NCBI GenBank assembly: GCA_049682815.1
Contig: JBAUII010000067.1
Coordinates: forward strand, 1 to 30,628
DNA length: 30,628 bases
Direction: 5' to 3'
Origin: DASWID01 sp049682815
GTDB lineage: Bacteria; Desulfobacterota_D; UBA1144; Nemesobacterales; CSP1-2
In this document: positions 17,077-26,002 of the stretch, in pieces
How the letters are laid out: each line of letters opens with the position of its first letter
Position numbering within the stretch: the first letter of the stretch is position 1
The notes under the pieces: generated by a model
The model's input: only the letters and a program-made list of their open reading frames with translations
Database searches by the model: none
Told to the model about the DNA's origin: nothing
Translations under genes and position numbers: made by a program

Positions 17077-17601
17077 ATGCAACAATTGATCAAGCTAATA
17101 TTCGAATTCTTTAGTATCATTCTACTCGTCCTCGGGGTTGTAGTGGCCTTAGTAACATACCCGTCTGGTAGAGGCACTCAGGGAATTACAATCTCAGAAA
17201 ACCTCTATCGCTGGATTTCCCTTCTCGGAGCGGGGGTAGTCGGGGTTTACGTATTTTTCGCACATGCCTTTTTTTCATCAATCACGGCTAAACAGATAGG
17301 ATGGCAGACAAGCCCATTCCAGTATGAGGTTGCGGTGGCGAACCTTGGCTTCGGGATCCGGTGTATCGTTGCTTTTAGCGCAAGCTATGGCTTCCGGCTC
17401 GCTTCAGTCATAGGAATCTCAGTCTGGCTTTGGGGAGATGGGCTAGGGCATATAAGGCAGATGATCGTTGCGAAGAATTTTTCTCCCGGCAACGCAGGGC
17501 CGTGGTTCTGGTCGGACGTGCTCGTTCCTCTCCTACTCATCTGGCTTATAATCAAATTAAAAAATCAACAATCCAGAGCAAGGCCTCCTTTCTCTGATTA
17601 A
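17077..17601 (+). CDS. Four-helix membrane protein (copy 1), possibly DUF6790-like
   Basis: A 174-residue inner-membrane protein with four hydrophobic segments: FFSIILLVLGVVVALVTY, WISLLGAGVVGVYVFF, the segment around NLGFGIRCIVAFSASYGF continuing through VIGISVWLWGDG, and DVLVPLLLIWLIIK at the end. The NLGFG ... GHIRQM pattern reminds me of the uncharacterised DUF6790 family, but I cannot check this. The start is ATG 17077, with AAGGAGG nine bases upstream. The TTG just before it (17074) is not conserved in copy 2, which has CTC there. It follows the giant gene by about 130 bases and is duplicated with it, which argues for a linked role such as anchoring or export. No catalytic residues are evident. 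Confidence 0.8.
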   Translation: MQQLIKLIFEFFSIILLVLGVVVALVTYPSGRGTQGITISENLYRWISLLGAGVVGVYVFFAHAFFSSITAKQIGWQTSPFQYEVAVANLGFGIRCIVAFSASYGFRLASVIGISVWLWGDGLGHIRQMIVAKNFSPGNAGPWFWSDVLVPLLLIWLIIKLKNQQSRARPPFSD

Positions 17602-17908
17602 TTCTAGCAAAAGAGTTACCTAATTACTGAGCATCTACACCTGTCCCATTTTAATGTAAACCTGAATATTCCCCGGGAATCCCAACCTTGTACAACCAAA
17701 ATACAACCTAAAATACAACCAAGGTTGTATTGACAATGGGTGTGAAGGGTCGATATGATTGGTAAAGCAAAGGTAGTTCTAACCTACGGAAATTAGTGAT
17801 TTTAATAGCATCTATTCAGATTGATCAAAAAAAGTGGTTTACTTTCGAGCAAAGTTGTGATATAAAGTGCAATCAATCCAAAAACATACTTAGTGGGGGG
17901 ATAGTCCA
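17602..17908 (+). promoter_or_regulatory. Upstream region of cassette copy 2 with a palindrome and repeated ATACAACC
   Basis: This 307-base spacer contains three direct copies of TACAACC (about 17691-17720). The last is part of a perfect palindrome, AATACAACC-AA-GGTTGTATT (17712-17731), followed by TTGACA (17730-17735). This part has no counterpart before copy 1. From about 17751 the sequence matches the copy 1 upstream region. The palindrome could be an operator, but no regulator gene is nearby. Confidence 0.55.
17838..17866 (+). promoter_or_regulatory. Sigma-70-like promoter of giant gene copy 2
   Basis: TTTACT (17838-17843), 17 bases, TATAAA (17861-17866), identical in boxes and spacing to the promoter before copy 1. 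GTGGGGGG at 17893-17900 is the likely ribosome site for the GTG start at 17909. Confidence 0.65.
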
Positions 17909-20900
17909 GTGAAAGATAAGAGGTTCTTATTTTATGCGGCTCTTATTATCTTTGCGACCGCGGTCTTTGCGGCAGCGTCATTCATCGGCAAAGCGCAAAA
18001 TGGCGAAAACACCGCTCGGCAGGCCGGCACGGCGCTGACCGAAAACGACTTCGTTAAAGATCCGTCCTTATTCGCCGTTCCTGAGGCGGGAGTGGTGGCG
18101 ACGTTCCTCGAGAATCCAAATTCCACATTTGGCCCAGACGACACCGGGGCGATAGGACAGGATATTATCCCCTTCAAATACGCGAGCGGAACAAGTCAAA
18201 CCTTCTGCTGGCAGGATGACAACAAGGAATCGAGGCATTTTATGATGCTGGTGAACAGCATTGGAAACGTAGTGGTGAGGATAGAAGCTAACGGAGACTG
18301 TGTAACTCAATTCATACCGGAAGGCGATTATGAGATGCGCATACAGCATGATGAGAGCGGTGATGAGGTATTCGCCACGGTATTTTCCATCCCTGAAGGG
18401 GATGCGGCGAATTCGTTCGAAACGGTTCTAAGTACAAATAAATGCCAGGGCTGCGACCTGAGCGGGGCCAACTTCAGCAATGCGATCCTCACAAATGTGG
18501 ACCTCCATGGGGCTGACCTTTCAGGCGCCAATCTTTCTAACGCCGATCTCAGTGGCGCAAACCTGAGCGATTCGCTTCTGGCTGGCGCCGACCTCACAGG
18601 CGCAAATCTAACGGGGGCCGACCTCAGGGGGGCAGATTTAACGGATGCGCTCACGGCAAACGCTAATTTCACGAACGCCAAGCTGACGAACGCAATTTCA
18701 TTTGTCGGAAAGCAATTAAAGCAATTAGGGGAGGAGTCGGTTTCGGCGCAGAAGATGGCTGGAGCTCCTGACCCGTGTGCGAATGGGAAACTAAATCCTG
18801 GAAACGGCGAGGATATTAAAATTAATACATCGTGTTCGGTCGGGGGTGGGACTTTTCGATACGGCAATGTGAATATAGTAAATAATGGTTCACTAATTTT
18901 TGATGACAAAAAGATCGACTTCTGGGCAAAGTCCATACTGGTGGAATTTGGGGGGAGCTTGAATGCGGGATTTGATCCCAACACCGGGAAAATTACCCCC
19001 ATCGGCACAAAAGGTGGACAGATCACGATACACCTTTATGGGGCCGACACCGGGGAAGGGATTGCGTGTAAGTCAGAGCCTGGTGGCACTTGTGACAACG
19101 GTGACATGGTCCTTTGCGGTGTCCCCAAGGACGTCTGGTGTTCCAATCCGAAACCCACGATGCCCACTAATCCCGGCGCTACCTGTGTAGAGAAGGTGCT
19201 CCCAAATGGGGTTTCTGACTGTTTTTACAGGTATATCCCGCCAGATGACCAAATATTTAACGAGTCTGGTTTATTTGGGCAAAAGGTATTGGCGTTATCA
19301 TATGGTGGAACCCTGAGGTTATACGGCCTAAAGGGCGCGACTTATCCGGATACGAATCCGGTCCCGGATGATTCCGGCACGAGCTGGATCAGGCTTGCAA
19401 AAGACGTGATCCCCGATGACAAGAAAAACGACTCAGAGCTTGAATTGGATCGCGACATTGGTAATAACGGTAAGAATGATAACTGGAAAAAGGGTGACTG
19501 GATCGTTCTCACCACGACGGATTATTTATCCGGGCATTCAGAACTGCTCGAAATCAGCAAACCCGTAACCAATCCTAAAAAGATCACGGTTCAACGGATT
19601 GATCCGAAAACAAACAAAAGCGAGAATAAAGGAGTCAAGTATCGTCACAATGGCACGGCGTACGATCTTAGTTTTATTCCGGGTCGTCTCGATTTAGAAC
19701 TCGACAAGGCTGAAACACGCGCTGCCGTGGGGCTCCTGACCAAGAGCATACGCATTGTTTCCGCGGATTCCTTACCGGCACCAAATGACGCAGTAATGCT
19801 GACTTGCGACTACGACTGTTTCCCAGTTTCCAAGGGCTATTTTGGCGGGCACGTAATGATACGACAGGGATTTAAGGAATTAAGAGTGCAGGGCGTTGAA
19901 TTCTATCAGCTGGGCCAGGGGGGGAGAAAGGGGCGTTATCCCGTGCACCTTCACCTTTTGCGTAAGACCAAAGACGCGTTCGTAAAGGATTCTTCGATTC
20001 ACGATTCCATGACCCGCTGGATTACCGTTCACGCTACCAACGGCTTCCTCCTCGCGAGAAACGTGGGTAATATGTCCTTCGGTCATGGCTTCTACCTAGA
20101 GGACGGCACCGAGACAGACAACAAACTCTACTCCAACCTGGGTGTCCTGGCCCGCTCGGCGGCTATGAACGACACCTGGAATCCACGCAAGGTGCCCGGC
20201 ATTTTGTCTTCCGGGAAAGTATGCTCCGGTGCACAGCCAAAGAAATGTAAAACTGATGCTGATTGCGGCACAGAGAAATGCGTTGACCCGCCCACATTTC
20301 CCTTTCAATCCGATTGGGTTCACCCTACCGTGTTCTGGATGATGAACGGCTGGAACGATTTTGAGTACAACATGGCAGCCGGAGCCGGGGCCTGTGGGGC
20401 ATGCTATTGGCCGGTCCTGGGCACGATAAGCGGCCCATCCAAGAATATGGCCTGGAAGTCCTATGCCTCCATCCAGAAGACACTCGATAACGGGGGTACT
20501 GCTCCTATCAAAAAATTCAAGGGTAACTACTGTACCACCGCGATGAATTCCTTCAACTCCACGCCAGACAGGGCCGCGTGCCATGGTGTCATTGATGGAT
20601 CTGTACGGCTTGAACAGATAGAAAACCCCTTCGCACCAGCACCAAATCCTGATAGAGGAGCGGAGACCTATTATCCAATCGTCGTCCAGACCCTCCCAGC
20701 TTATACGCAATGCGAGGGTGTCTGCTCGAATAACAAAACGATGCCCTGCACAAAGAACGCCGACTGTGGTATGAATAATACCTGCGAACTGGGCGCGGAT
20801 TGCAGCATGGTCGGCAAGTGCGCAAGCGACAAGAGAGATAGATGCATGGTTACAGTGCTCGATAGCTATACCTGCTCCTTTAACTGGGTAGAGACAAATT

Positions 20901-22900
20901 TCTCGGCAATATGGCTCCGCCCTCGCTGGTTCCTCGTCCAGAATAGCGTGATTACAGACGTACAGAACGCGGGCCTGACATTTGTTACGGGCGGGGATTA
21001 TACTCATTCATCCGTAATATCCGGCAACTGGATGCTTGCGAGAAAGAATGTCTTCATAGGAAACACCCAGCAGGGAAACGTGTTCGCCTCCAACGCAGGC
21101 CCGTTTGTCAAGGGCGGCCTCCAATGTGAAAACCCAGAGATCAACTATTGCATCAATCGGGAGCAGGGCATAACCATGCCGCTTTCCAATTTCGGCCTGA
21201 ATCAGCGCTTTTTTAATATATACGACGGACCCTCACTTCAGGACTCAAACGCCTACCTGGATATCAAGAAGACCTTCATCGACGACTGCCCTTTTCCTAA
21301 CAACAGCAAGCAATGCAACAATAGTGAGTGGATGTATGGAAGAGTCCTGGGCATGCCGGGCAACACAGGCCAAAAGATGGGCTATTTGCCGAACGCCGCG
21401 ATTGCCTGGAAACAGTCCAACGGATTTTATTATCCCCCTGCCTTTCACTCGAAAAACCTATTCTTCGACGACAGACAGTCACCTCATGGCGTGGACATCC
21501 GCCACTTCGTGATCGAACCCCTGTTTGCGCCCGAAACAGCCACCACGTGGTTTAGGACAAGCCCTGATGTGAACATGCGTTACGCCACATGGAACGAAAC
21601 GATGTTCGACAATTTCACGGCAATAGACCGGCAGACCATACTTAACGACGACGACGGCTCCCTCACCGGACTCGCAAATACTGTGTCGGTCAATGAGGAT
21701 CCGTTCTTCAACGCCCCGGTTGAAACCACCGAGTGTCTGTCTGATAAGACCGCGAAAACGAGTCCTTACGAGCATATAACAACCGTGGTTTATCCCGGAT
21801 GCGCACTGGACGGAACCTGTGGCACCGACAAAATGGCCTGCACAAAAGAAAACGATTGCCCTTGCCTTCGAGACATTTGTGATAACACCTGTGACTGGTG
21901 CAGGAATTGTACATTTGGTAACCCTACCGCCGGGCACCCCACCCCCTGCTACGGCGTCCCTCTCTACCGCCAATTTCTAATCAAGTCTGAAAATGAGGAC
22001 ATGAAACCGGACACCGGGAAGATTCGTATGATGGGGCCGTCCGTGTTCGGGCGCATTAACCTGACAACGAATAATGGAAAATACTACATCTCTACCACGG
22101 CTGGACCGATGCAGCAGAGCTCCACCCACCTCAAGAACATCTTCAGGAAGGGTGATAAATATTATGTCTTCCTGGTATATGCCAAAGGCAGTGCCAAGCA
22201 GACATACCAGATCTACATCGGGGAAAACGCCAACCTTGACACGATGCATCCGCAAAATGTGGAGGCTGTCGGAGCAAACCTGGCGACCAAAGCCCTGGCA
22301 TTCGATAGCATTTGCGCAAAACTGGATTCCTCGTTATGTGAGCATGATATGACTACAAATACCGACTTCCCCAAAAAATGGGACAGGAAATATGACAGTG
22401 GCACGGGAATATTGACCGTCATGATGGACCTAAGCAATTTGGGTACCCACTTCGATAACGCCAAACAGGATATTTGTCAGCCCGGGACATTTTGTAAACC
22501 TTCGGGGAACAACTGCGAATGTGTTGATACGCTTGACCCTGAACTCAAAAAAGAGTGTGAAGAAGGTAAGATTTGCGAGGAATGGGCCGTCAAGGACGTC
22601 GATTGCCCCGTTTTTATGGTCGGTAGTGATAAGCTCTCCCGGTGCGTCGGGTTTTCATTCACGATTCCTAATGATGGACAATTCGCTTATAATAACAATC
22701 AAACTCCAGATCCAGATCCTAAACGACCCAACACGGACTGCTTTGATGTCATGCGTGGAGATTGGGACGTGCCTTGGGACTGCGTTGACAAATCTTTAGC
22801 AGAGGCTTGCGCAGACCCAGCTAACCGCCCAATTCCGATGACTCAGTTTTGCACCGACAATAAAACGCCTGCGTGCCCCACACCTACCCCCACACCTTAG
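17909..22900 (+). CDS. Giant exported pentapeptide-repeat / G8 / beta-helix protein, RTX tail lost (copy 2)
   Basis: A 1663-residue paralogue of the gene at 11821, collinear with it through the signal peptide, pentapeptide repeats, G8 domain (WKKGDWIVLTTTDY) and beta-helix core (YPVHLHLLRKT, GHGFYLEDGTE). Long stretches are identical, for instance AIWLRPRWFLVQNSVITDVQ. It has an added cysteine-rich segment near nucleotides 20707-20850 (CSNNKTMPCTKNADC and more) where copy 1 is shorter. The ending differs: after TDNKTPAC it closes with a Pro-Thr run (PTPTPTP) and TAG, while RTX sequence continues downstream in another frame. The start is GTG 17909. It is probably still made and exported, but without the calcium-binding tail. 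The same functional inference as for copy 1 applies. Confidence 0.85.
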   Translation: MKDKRFLFYAALIIFATAVFAAASFIGKAQNGENTARQAGTALTENDFVKDPSLFAVPEAGVVATFLENPNSTFGPDDTGAIGQDIIPFKYASGTSQTFCWQDDNKESRHFMMLVNSIGNVVVRIEANGDCVTQFIPEGDYEMRIQHDESGDEVFATVFSIPEGDAANSFETVLSTNKCQGCDLSGANFSNAILTNVDLHGADLSGANLSNADLSGANLSDSLLAGADLTGANLTGADLRGADLTDALTANANFTNAKLTNAISFVGKQLKQLGEESVSAQKMAGAPDPCANGKLNPGNGEDIKINTSCSVGGGTFRYGNVNIVNNGSLIFDDKKIDFWAKSILVEFGGSLNAGFDPNTGKITPIGTKGGQITIHLYGADTGEGIACKSEPGGTCDNGDMVLCGVPKDVWCSNPKPTMPTNPGATCVEKVLPNGVSDCFYRYIPPDDQIFNESGLFGQKVLALSYGGTLRLYGLKGATYPDTNPVPDDSGTSWIRLAKDVIPDDKKNDSELELDRDIGNNGKNDNWKKGDWIVLTTTDYLSGHSELLEISKPVTNPKKITVQRIDPKTNKSENKGVKYRHNGTAYDLSFIPGRLDLELDKAETRAAVGLLTKSIRIVSADSLPAPNDAVMLTCDYDCFPVSKGYFGGHVMIRQGFKELRVQGVEFYQLGQGGRKGRYPVHLHLLRKTKDAFVKDSSIHDSMTRWITVHATNGFLLARNVGNMSFGHGFYLEDGTETDNKLYSNLGVLARSAAMNDTWNPRKVPGILSSGKVCSGAQPKKCKTDADCGTEKCVDPPTFPFQSDWVHPTVFWMMNGWNDFEYNMAAGAGACGACYWPVLGTISGPSKNMAWKSYASIQKTLDNGGTAPIKKFKGNYCTTAMNSFNSTPDRAACHGVIDGSVRLEQIENPFAPAPNPDRGAETYYPIVVQTLPAYTQCEGVCSNNKTMPCTKNADCGMNNTCELGADCSMVGKCASDKRDRCMVTVLDSYTCSFNWVETNFSAIWLRPRWFLVQNSVITDVQNAGLTFVTGGDYTHSSVISGNWMLARKNVFIGNTQQGNVFASNAGPFVKGGLQCENPEINYCINREQGITMPLSNFGLNQRFFNIYDGPSLQDSNAYLDIKKTFIDDCPFPNNSKQCNNSEWMYGRVLGMPGNTGQKMGYLPNAAIAWKQSNGFYYPPAFHSKNLFFDDRQSPHGVDIRHFVIEPLFAPETATTWFRTSPDVNMRYATWNETMFDNFTAIDRQTILNDDDGSLTGLANTVSVNEDPFFNAPVETTECLSDKTAKTSPYEHITTVVYPGCALDGTCGTDKMACTKENDCPCLRDICDNTCDWCRNCTFGNPTAGHPTPCYGVPLYRQFLIKSENEDMKPDTGKIRMMGPSVFGRINLTTNNGKYYISTTAGPMQQSSTHLKNIFRKGDKYYVFLVYAKGSAKQTYQIYIGENANLDTMHPQNVEAVGANLATKALAFDSICAKLDSSLCEHDMTTNTDFPKKWDRKYDSGTGILTVMMDLSNLGTHFDNAKQDICQPGTFCKPSGNNCECVDTLDPELKKECEEGKICEEWAVKDVDCPVFMVGSDKLSRCVGFSFTIPNDGQFAYNNNQTPDPDPKRPNTDCFDVMRGDWDVPWDCVDKSLAEACADPANRPIPMTQFCTDNKTPACPTPTPTP

Positions 22901-23174
22901 GAACACCGGAGAGCGACATAATTTACGGATTGGGTGGAAACGACATAATCGAAGGCAGAGGTGGCAGTGACTGGATATCGGGAGGCCCCGGGCACGACGA
23001 GATCAGTGGCGGTAGGGGAGACGACATCATATTTGGCGGGGAGGTTATGACTTCCTAAAGGGCGGCGGCGGCAAAGACGAGCTTGACGGCGGCTCCGAGG
23101 CGGACGTTGTCAAGGGCGGCAGGGGTCAGGATTTCTGTGTCGAGGGGGAGAAGGTGAGGGCGTGCGAACAGTGA
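22901..23174 (+). pseudogene. Out-of-frame RTX tail remnant of copy 2
   Basis: This sequence matches the RTX-coding end of copy 1 but is split over two frames. The first part (GTPESDIIYGLGGNDIIEG, GGRGDDII) ends at TAA 23056-23058. The second (KDELDGGSEADVVKGG) ends at TGA 23172-23174, as in copy 1. The first break comes from replacement of about 45 bases of copy 1 by 23 bases of C/A-rich sequence, and the second from loss of one base near 23043. No separate start or ribosome site supports an independent gene. Confidence 0.85.
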
Positions 23175-23193
23175 TCTCGTAATCGGGTGAATA

Positions 23194-23228
23194 TCCTCCC
23201 CTTTCTTAAAGGGGAGCTAGAGGGGATT
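23194..23228. repeat. REP-like hairpin between the two genes of cassette 2
   Basis: Stem CTCCCCTTT with AAAGGGGAG, then CTAGAGGGGATT. It is the counterpart of the element at 16994, at the same place relative to both flanking genes, so it was present before the cassette was duplicated. Confidence 0.75.
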
Positions 23229-23276
23229 GAAACCATTTCATCAGCGAGCGTCGAACCTAGAAGGAGGATTCACCTC

Positions 23277-23798
23277 ATGGAACAGTTGGTCAAACTAATA
23301 TTCGAATACTTTAGTATCATCCTACTTGTCCTTGCAGTTGTAGTGGCCTTAGTAACATACCCGTCTGGCGGAGGCACTCCGGGAGTTACAATCTCAGAAA
23401 ACCTCTATCGCTGGATTTCCCTTCTCGGAGCTGGAGTAGTCGGGGTTTACGTATTTTTCGCACATGCCTTTTTTTCATCCATCACGGCTGAACAGATAGG
23501 ATGGCAGACGAGTCCATTCCAGCACGAGGTTGCGGTGGCGAACCTCGGCTTCGGGATCCTGTGTATCCTTGCTTTCAGCGCAAGCTACGGCTTCCGGCTC
23601 GCGTCGGTCATCGGAATTTCAGTCTGGCTTTGGGGAGATGCAATCGTGCATATAAGGCAGATGATTATTGCGAAGAATTTTTCTCCCGGTAACGCAGGGC
23701 CGTGGTTCTGGTCGGACGTTCTTGTTCCCCTCATACTCATCTGGCTTATAATCAAATTGAAGAATCAACAACCCAAAGCGGCGGCTTTGACAAAATAG
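23277..23798 (+). CDS. Four-helix membrane protein (copy 2), possibly DUF6790-like
   Basis: A 173-residue paralogue of the protein at 17077, nearly identical through all four hydrophobic segments. The ATG 23277, with AAGGAGG nine bases upstream, matches the start chosen for copy 1. The frame stays open to an earlier ATG at 23187, but that extension covers the REP-like hairpin and has no ribosome site, so I reject it. Differences from copy 1 are mostly conservative, and the reading frame is intact even though the RTX tail of the gene before it is broken, which suggests continued selection on this protein. The GMC oxidoreductase gene begins 43 bases downstream, so the two may share a transcript. 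Confidence 0.8.
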   Translation: MEQLVKLIFEYFSIILLVLAVVVALVTYPSGGGTPGVTISENLYRWISLLGAGVVGVYVFFAHAFFSSITAEQIGWQTSPFQHEVAVANLGFGILCILAFSASYGFRLASVIGISVWLWGDAIVHIRQMIIAKNFSPGNAGPWFWSDVLVPLILIWLIIKLKNQQPKAAALTK

Positions 23799-23841
23799 TT
23801 GATAAACGGGTGTCTGTACCCTTTGAATAAGGAGGTCATGT

Positions 23842-25659
23842 ATGGCGCGAAGCAACAGGCGAGAATTCCTGCGGCAGGCCGCACAGGCTGGTCTGGCATT
23901 TAGCATCGGATCGCAGTTGGGTCCTTTGACCGGGTGCGGAGAGAGCGTTGATCAGGCCACCGGCCGTTACGACGCAATCATAATCGGCGGTGGAACCGCA
24001 GGGGTGATTGTAGCCGCCAAATTGCAAATGGCCAGTGGAGGAAGAAAGCGCATCCTGATAATCGAAGCAGGCGGACCGACCGTAGCAGCGATCGGCGGGA
24101 CTGACTTTCCGCCGTGGCTGCCACCCGACCGCACCGACCTGACGATCTTCGACGTGCCGGGCGAATACTCTCAGATAGCGAACATGCCGCTCGGCGCCCC
24201 ATACCAGCTCACAAACACCCCGTTCACCTATCAAGGAATCGGGATCGGAGGAAATAGTATGTTCAACGGCATGCTGTTCCAGACGAACCCCCCGCTGGTA
24301 TTCGACCGTTTCTGGCCGGCAGGTTGGCGCTGGGACGACATCCGGCCCTACTTCAAGCGAGTACGCGAGAGTATCCCGGTGACCAATACTCCTTCGACCA
24401 ACGGCATCCCACAGAACACCGGCCCGGCGATGATAGCCCACGCACTATATGCCGAAGCCGGCTGGGTGGAAGCGGATACGAGCCGGCCTTTCACCGAGCG
24501 GGGTGTATACAGCCGCCCCTATGTCGCCACACAAGGCGGCATGCGGGCGAGCCCAATCAGCGGGTACTTCGAAGCCGTCGATCCCTGCGGTGTGCCGCTA
24601 GAAGGCCTGGAGATCCTGGAGTTCGCCAAGGCCGAACGGATCGAATTCGATACAACCGGCAGGGCACTCGCCGTGCACTACAGCAAACGGAGCAGCCTGA
24701 ACCAGCAGCTTCCGGGCACCCCGGGAACCGCAAGGTTGCGGCGTAACGGGCTCCTGGTGATGGCGGCAGGAGCACTCGTGACCCCCCGGCTGCTGCTCCT
24801 AAGCGGGATCGGCCCGAAAGGGCGTGAGACGGAAATCTTCCCCGGTCAATCACCGGCGCCGTTCGAAATCGACAATCCACAGGTCGGCGTCGGCGTCTTC
24901 GACCACGTGCTCACCATGCTGACCTATAGCTATGAAGGACCAGTACCCTACGAAGCCTACAATTACGGCGATTACTCCGGGAATGAATCAGACCTGCAGG
25001 CTTACCTGGAGGGAGGAAGAGGACCGTACGCCCAGTACCAGCCGGTGTCGATTCTGAATTACTCCTACCACTCCGATATACCGGAGGTCGAGGTCTTTAT
25101 AAACCCGAATGGAGCCGGCAATCCCGGAGGTCCCTTTTATGGCCCAACCACCCTGTCTGCATTCGCGATGCTCCTGAATCCTAAGGCGCGCGGGCTCATC
25201 ACGCTCGACGAAGATGGCAACGTGAAAGCGCCAAACATTTACCTGCCCGACACGGAGGAAGGCGAAGCCGATACCACCCTGATGACCCGTGCGGTGTTCG
25301 ACCTCATCCAGCTCTTCCAGCAGGACGCGGGACTGAAGATCGTGTTCGGGCCTGGCAGCTCGAGCCATCCCAATCTGAATCCCGATAGTCTCTCCGATAT
25401 CCGAAAGTATGTTACCGGCCCATCGCCGGTAGACGGCATCTTTTTCAACCGGCTGATCGTCAACCATTTCGGCGGTACCGCGGCGCTCAGCGACGGCTCT
25501 GGAGGCGTCGATCCAGAGACCCTGATCCTGCGCGGCACGGAGAATGTTGCGGTGGTCGATGCCTCGCTCATCCCGACGGTCGTGACGGCCCACCCGGTCG
25601 GTACCATCATGGCAATCGCAGACCGCGCCGGGGATATACTTGCGGCTCGCTGGATTTAA
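23842..25659 (+). CDS. GMC-family FAD-dependent oxidoreductase with Tat/lipoprotein-type leader
   Basis: A 605-residue flavoprotein of the glucose-methanol-choline oxidoreductase family, which oxidises alcohols or sugars using FAD. The leader SNRREFLRQAAQAGLAFSIG has a twin-arginine motif and ends near LTGC, a possible lipobox, so the folded enzyme is probably exported and lipid-anchored. The dinucleotide-binding motif is AIIIGGGTAGVIVAAKL with the acidic end IIEAGG. GIGIGGNSMFNGM is a GMC signature, MAAGALVTPRLLLLSGIG is the second, and the C-terminal NHFGGT carries the likely catalytic His, followed by VVDASLIPTVVTAHPVGT. The substrate cannot be told. The start is ATG 23842 with AAGGAGGT just upstream. 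The gene is visibly richer in G+C than its neighbours. Confidence 0.9.
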   Translation: MARSNRREFLRQAAQAGLAFSIGSQLGPLTGCGESVDQATGRYDAIIIGGGTAGVIVAAKLQMASGGRKRILIIEAGGPTVAAIGGTDFPPWLPPDRTDLTIFDVPGEYSQIANMPLGAPYQLTNTPFTYQGIGIGGNSMFNGMLFQTNPPLVFDRFWPAGWRWDDIRPYFKRVRESIPVTNTPSTNGIPQNTGPAMIAHALYAEAGWVEADTSRPFTERGVYSRPYVATQGGMRASPISGYFEAVDPCGVPLEGLEILEFAKAERIEFDTTGRALAVHYSKRSSLNQQLPGTPGTARLRRNGLLVMAAGALVTPRLLLLSGIGPKGRETEIFPGQSPAPFEIDNPQVGVGVFDHVLTMLTYSYEGPVPYEAYNYGDYSGNESDLQAYLEGGRGPYAQYQPVSILNYSYHSDIPEVEVFINPNGAGNPGGPFYGPTTLSAFAMLLNPKARGLITLDEDGNVKAPNIYLPDTEEGEADTTLMTRAVFDLIQLFQQDAGLKIVFGPGSSSHPNLNPDSLSDIRKYVTGPSPVDGIFFNRLIVNHFGGTAALSDGSGGVDPETLILRGTENVAVVDASLIPTVVTAHPVGTIMAIADRAGDILAARWI

Positions 25660-26002
25660 CAATGCGCGTAAAGCCACGCCATGCGGGGTTGGAAAACCCC
25701 GCCTACCCTTGCTGTCATTCTCGCGGACGGTTGGCGGGAATCCATGCCTTTATTTCATCCTCCCCTTTTTGAAAAAGGGGAGTCAGTGGGGATCAGCAAA
25801 TCCTCGGGGATGACAACGATAGTCAGGACATTCCTGCCCCGGTCGGCTTGCCCTCGCATTGCCCGTCCTTATATTAGAAACCGACTAATCTCACTGCTCT
25901 GACGTTAGGCACACTCATATCAAATTCAATCTTGACAAAGAAAGTCAAATTTTGTATTATTTAGTCTAAATTCTAGTCAACCAGAATGATAGCCTATCAG
26001 AG
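25660..26002. repeat. Spacer of 343 bases: three dispersed repeats, then the toxin-antitoxin promoter
   Basis: GCGGGGTT-GGAA-AACCCCGC lies at 25683-25702, the CTCCCCTTT/AAAGGGGAG hairpin at 25758-25793, and GATAGTCAGGACATTCCTG at 25819-25837. No gene is seen. The last 80 bases carry the promoter and operator-like palindrome described separately. Confidence 0.7.
25932..25980 (+). promoter_or_regulatory. Promoter and likely operator of the toxin-antitoxin pair
   Basis: TTGACA (25932-25937), 17 bases, TATTAT (25955-25960) form a good sigma-70 promoter. TTGAC-N7-GTCAA is an inverted repeat (25932-25948) over the -35 box, and another TAGTCAA lies downstream at 25974-25980. Phd/YefM antitoxins usually repress their own promoter through such palindromes, so this is the probable autoregulatory site. 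Confidence 0.6.

Noticed and set aside
17690..17731. CRISPR-like array of TACAACC units
   Set aside because: Units are only seven to nine bases and have no spacers of CRISPR length; it fits an operator better.
20096..21007. 303-codon minus-strand open frame inside copy 2
   Set aside because: It lies fully opposite a conserved coding region, is not open in the same way in copy 1, and has no family features.
22866..22905. Programmed frameshift at the C-rich run that would restore the RTX tail in copy 2
   Set aside because: Even if the first shift happened, a second frame change near 23043 would still stop the protein at 23056-23058.
22873..23058. Separate small RTX gene after copy 2
   Set aside because: It overlaps the end of copy 2, has no ribosome site, and matches the copy 1 tail exactly in register; it is a frameshifted remnant.
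23187..23276. Longer N-terminus for the second membrane protein
   Set aside because: The extension runs through the REP-like hairpin and is not kept in copy 1; the strong AAGGAGG site belongs to ATG 23277.
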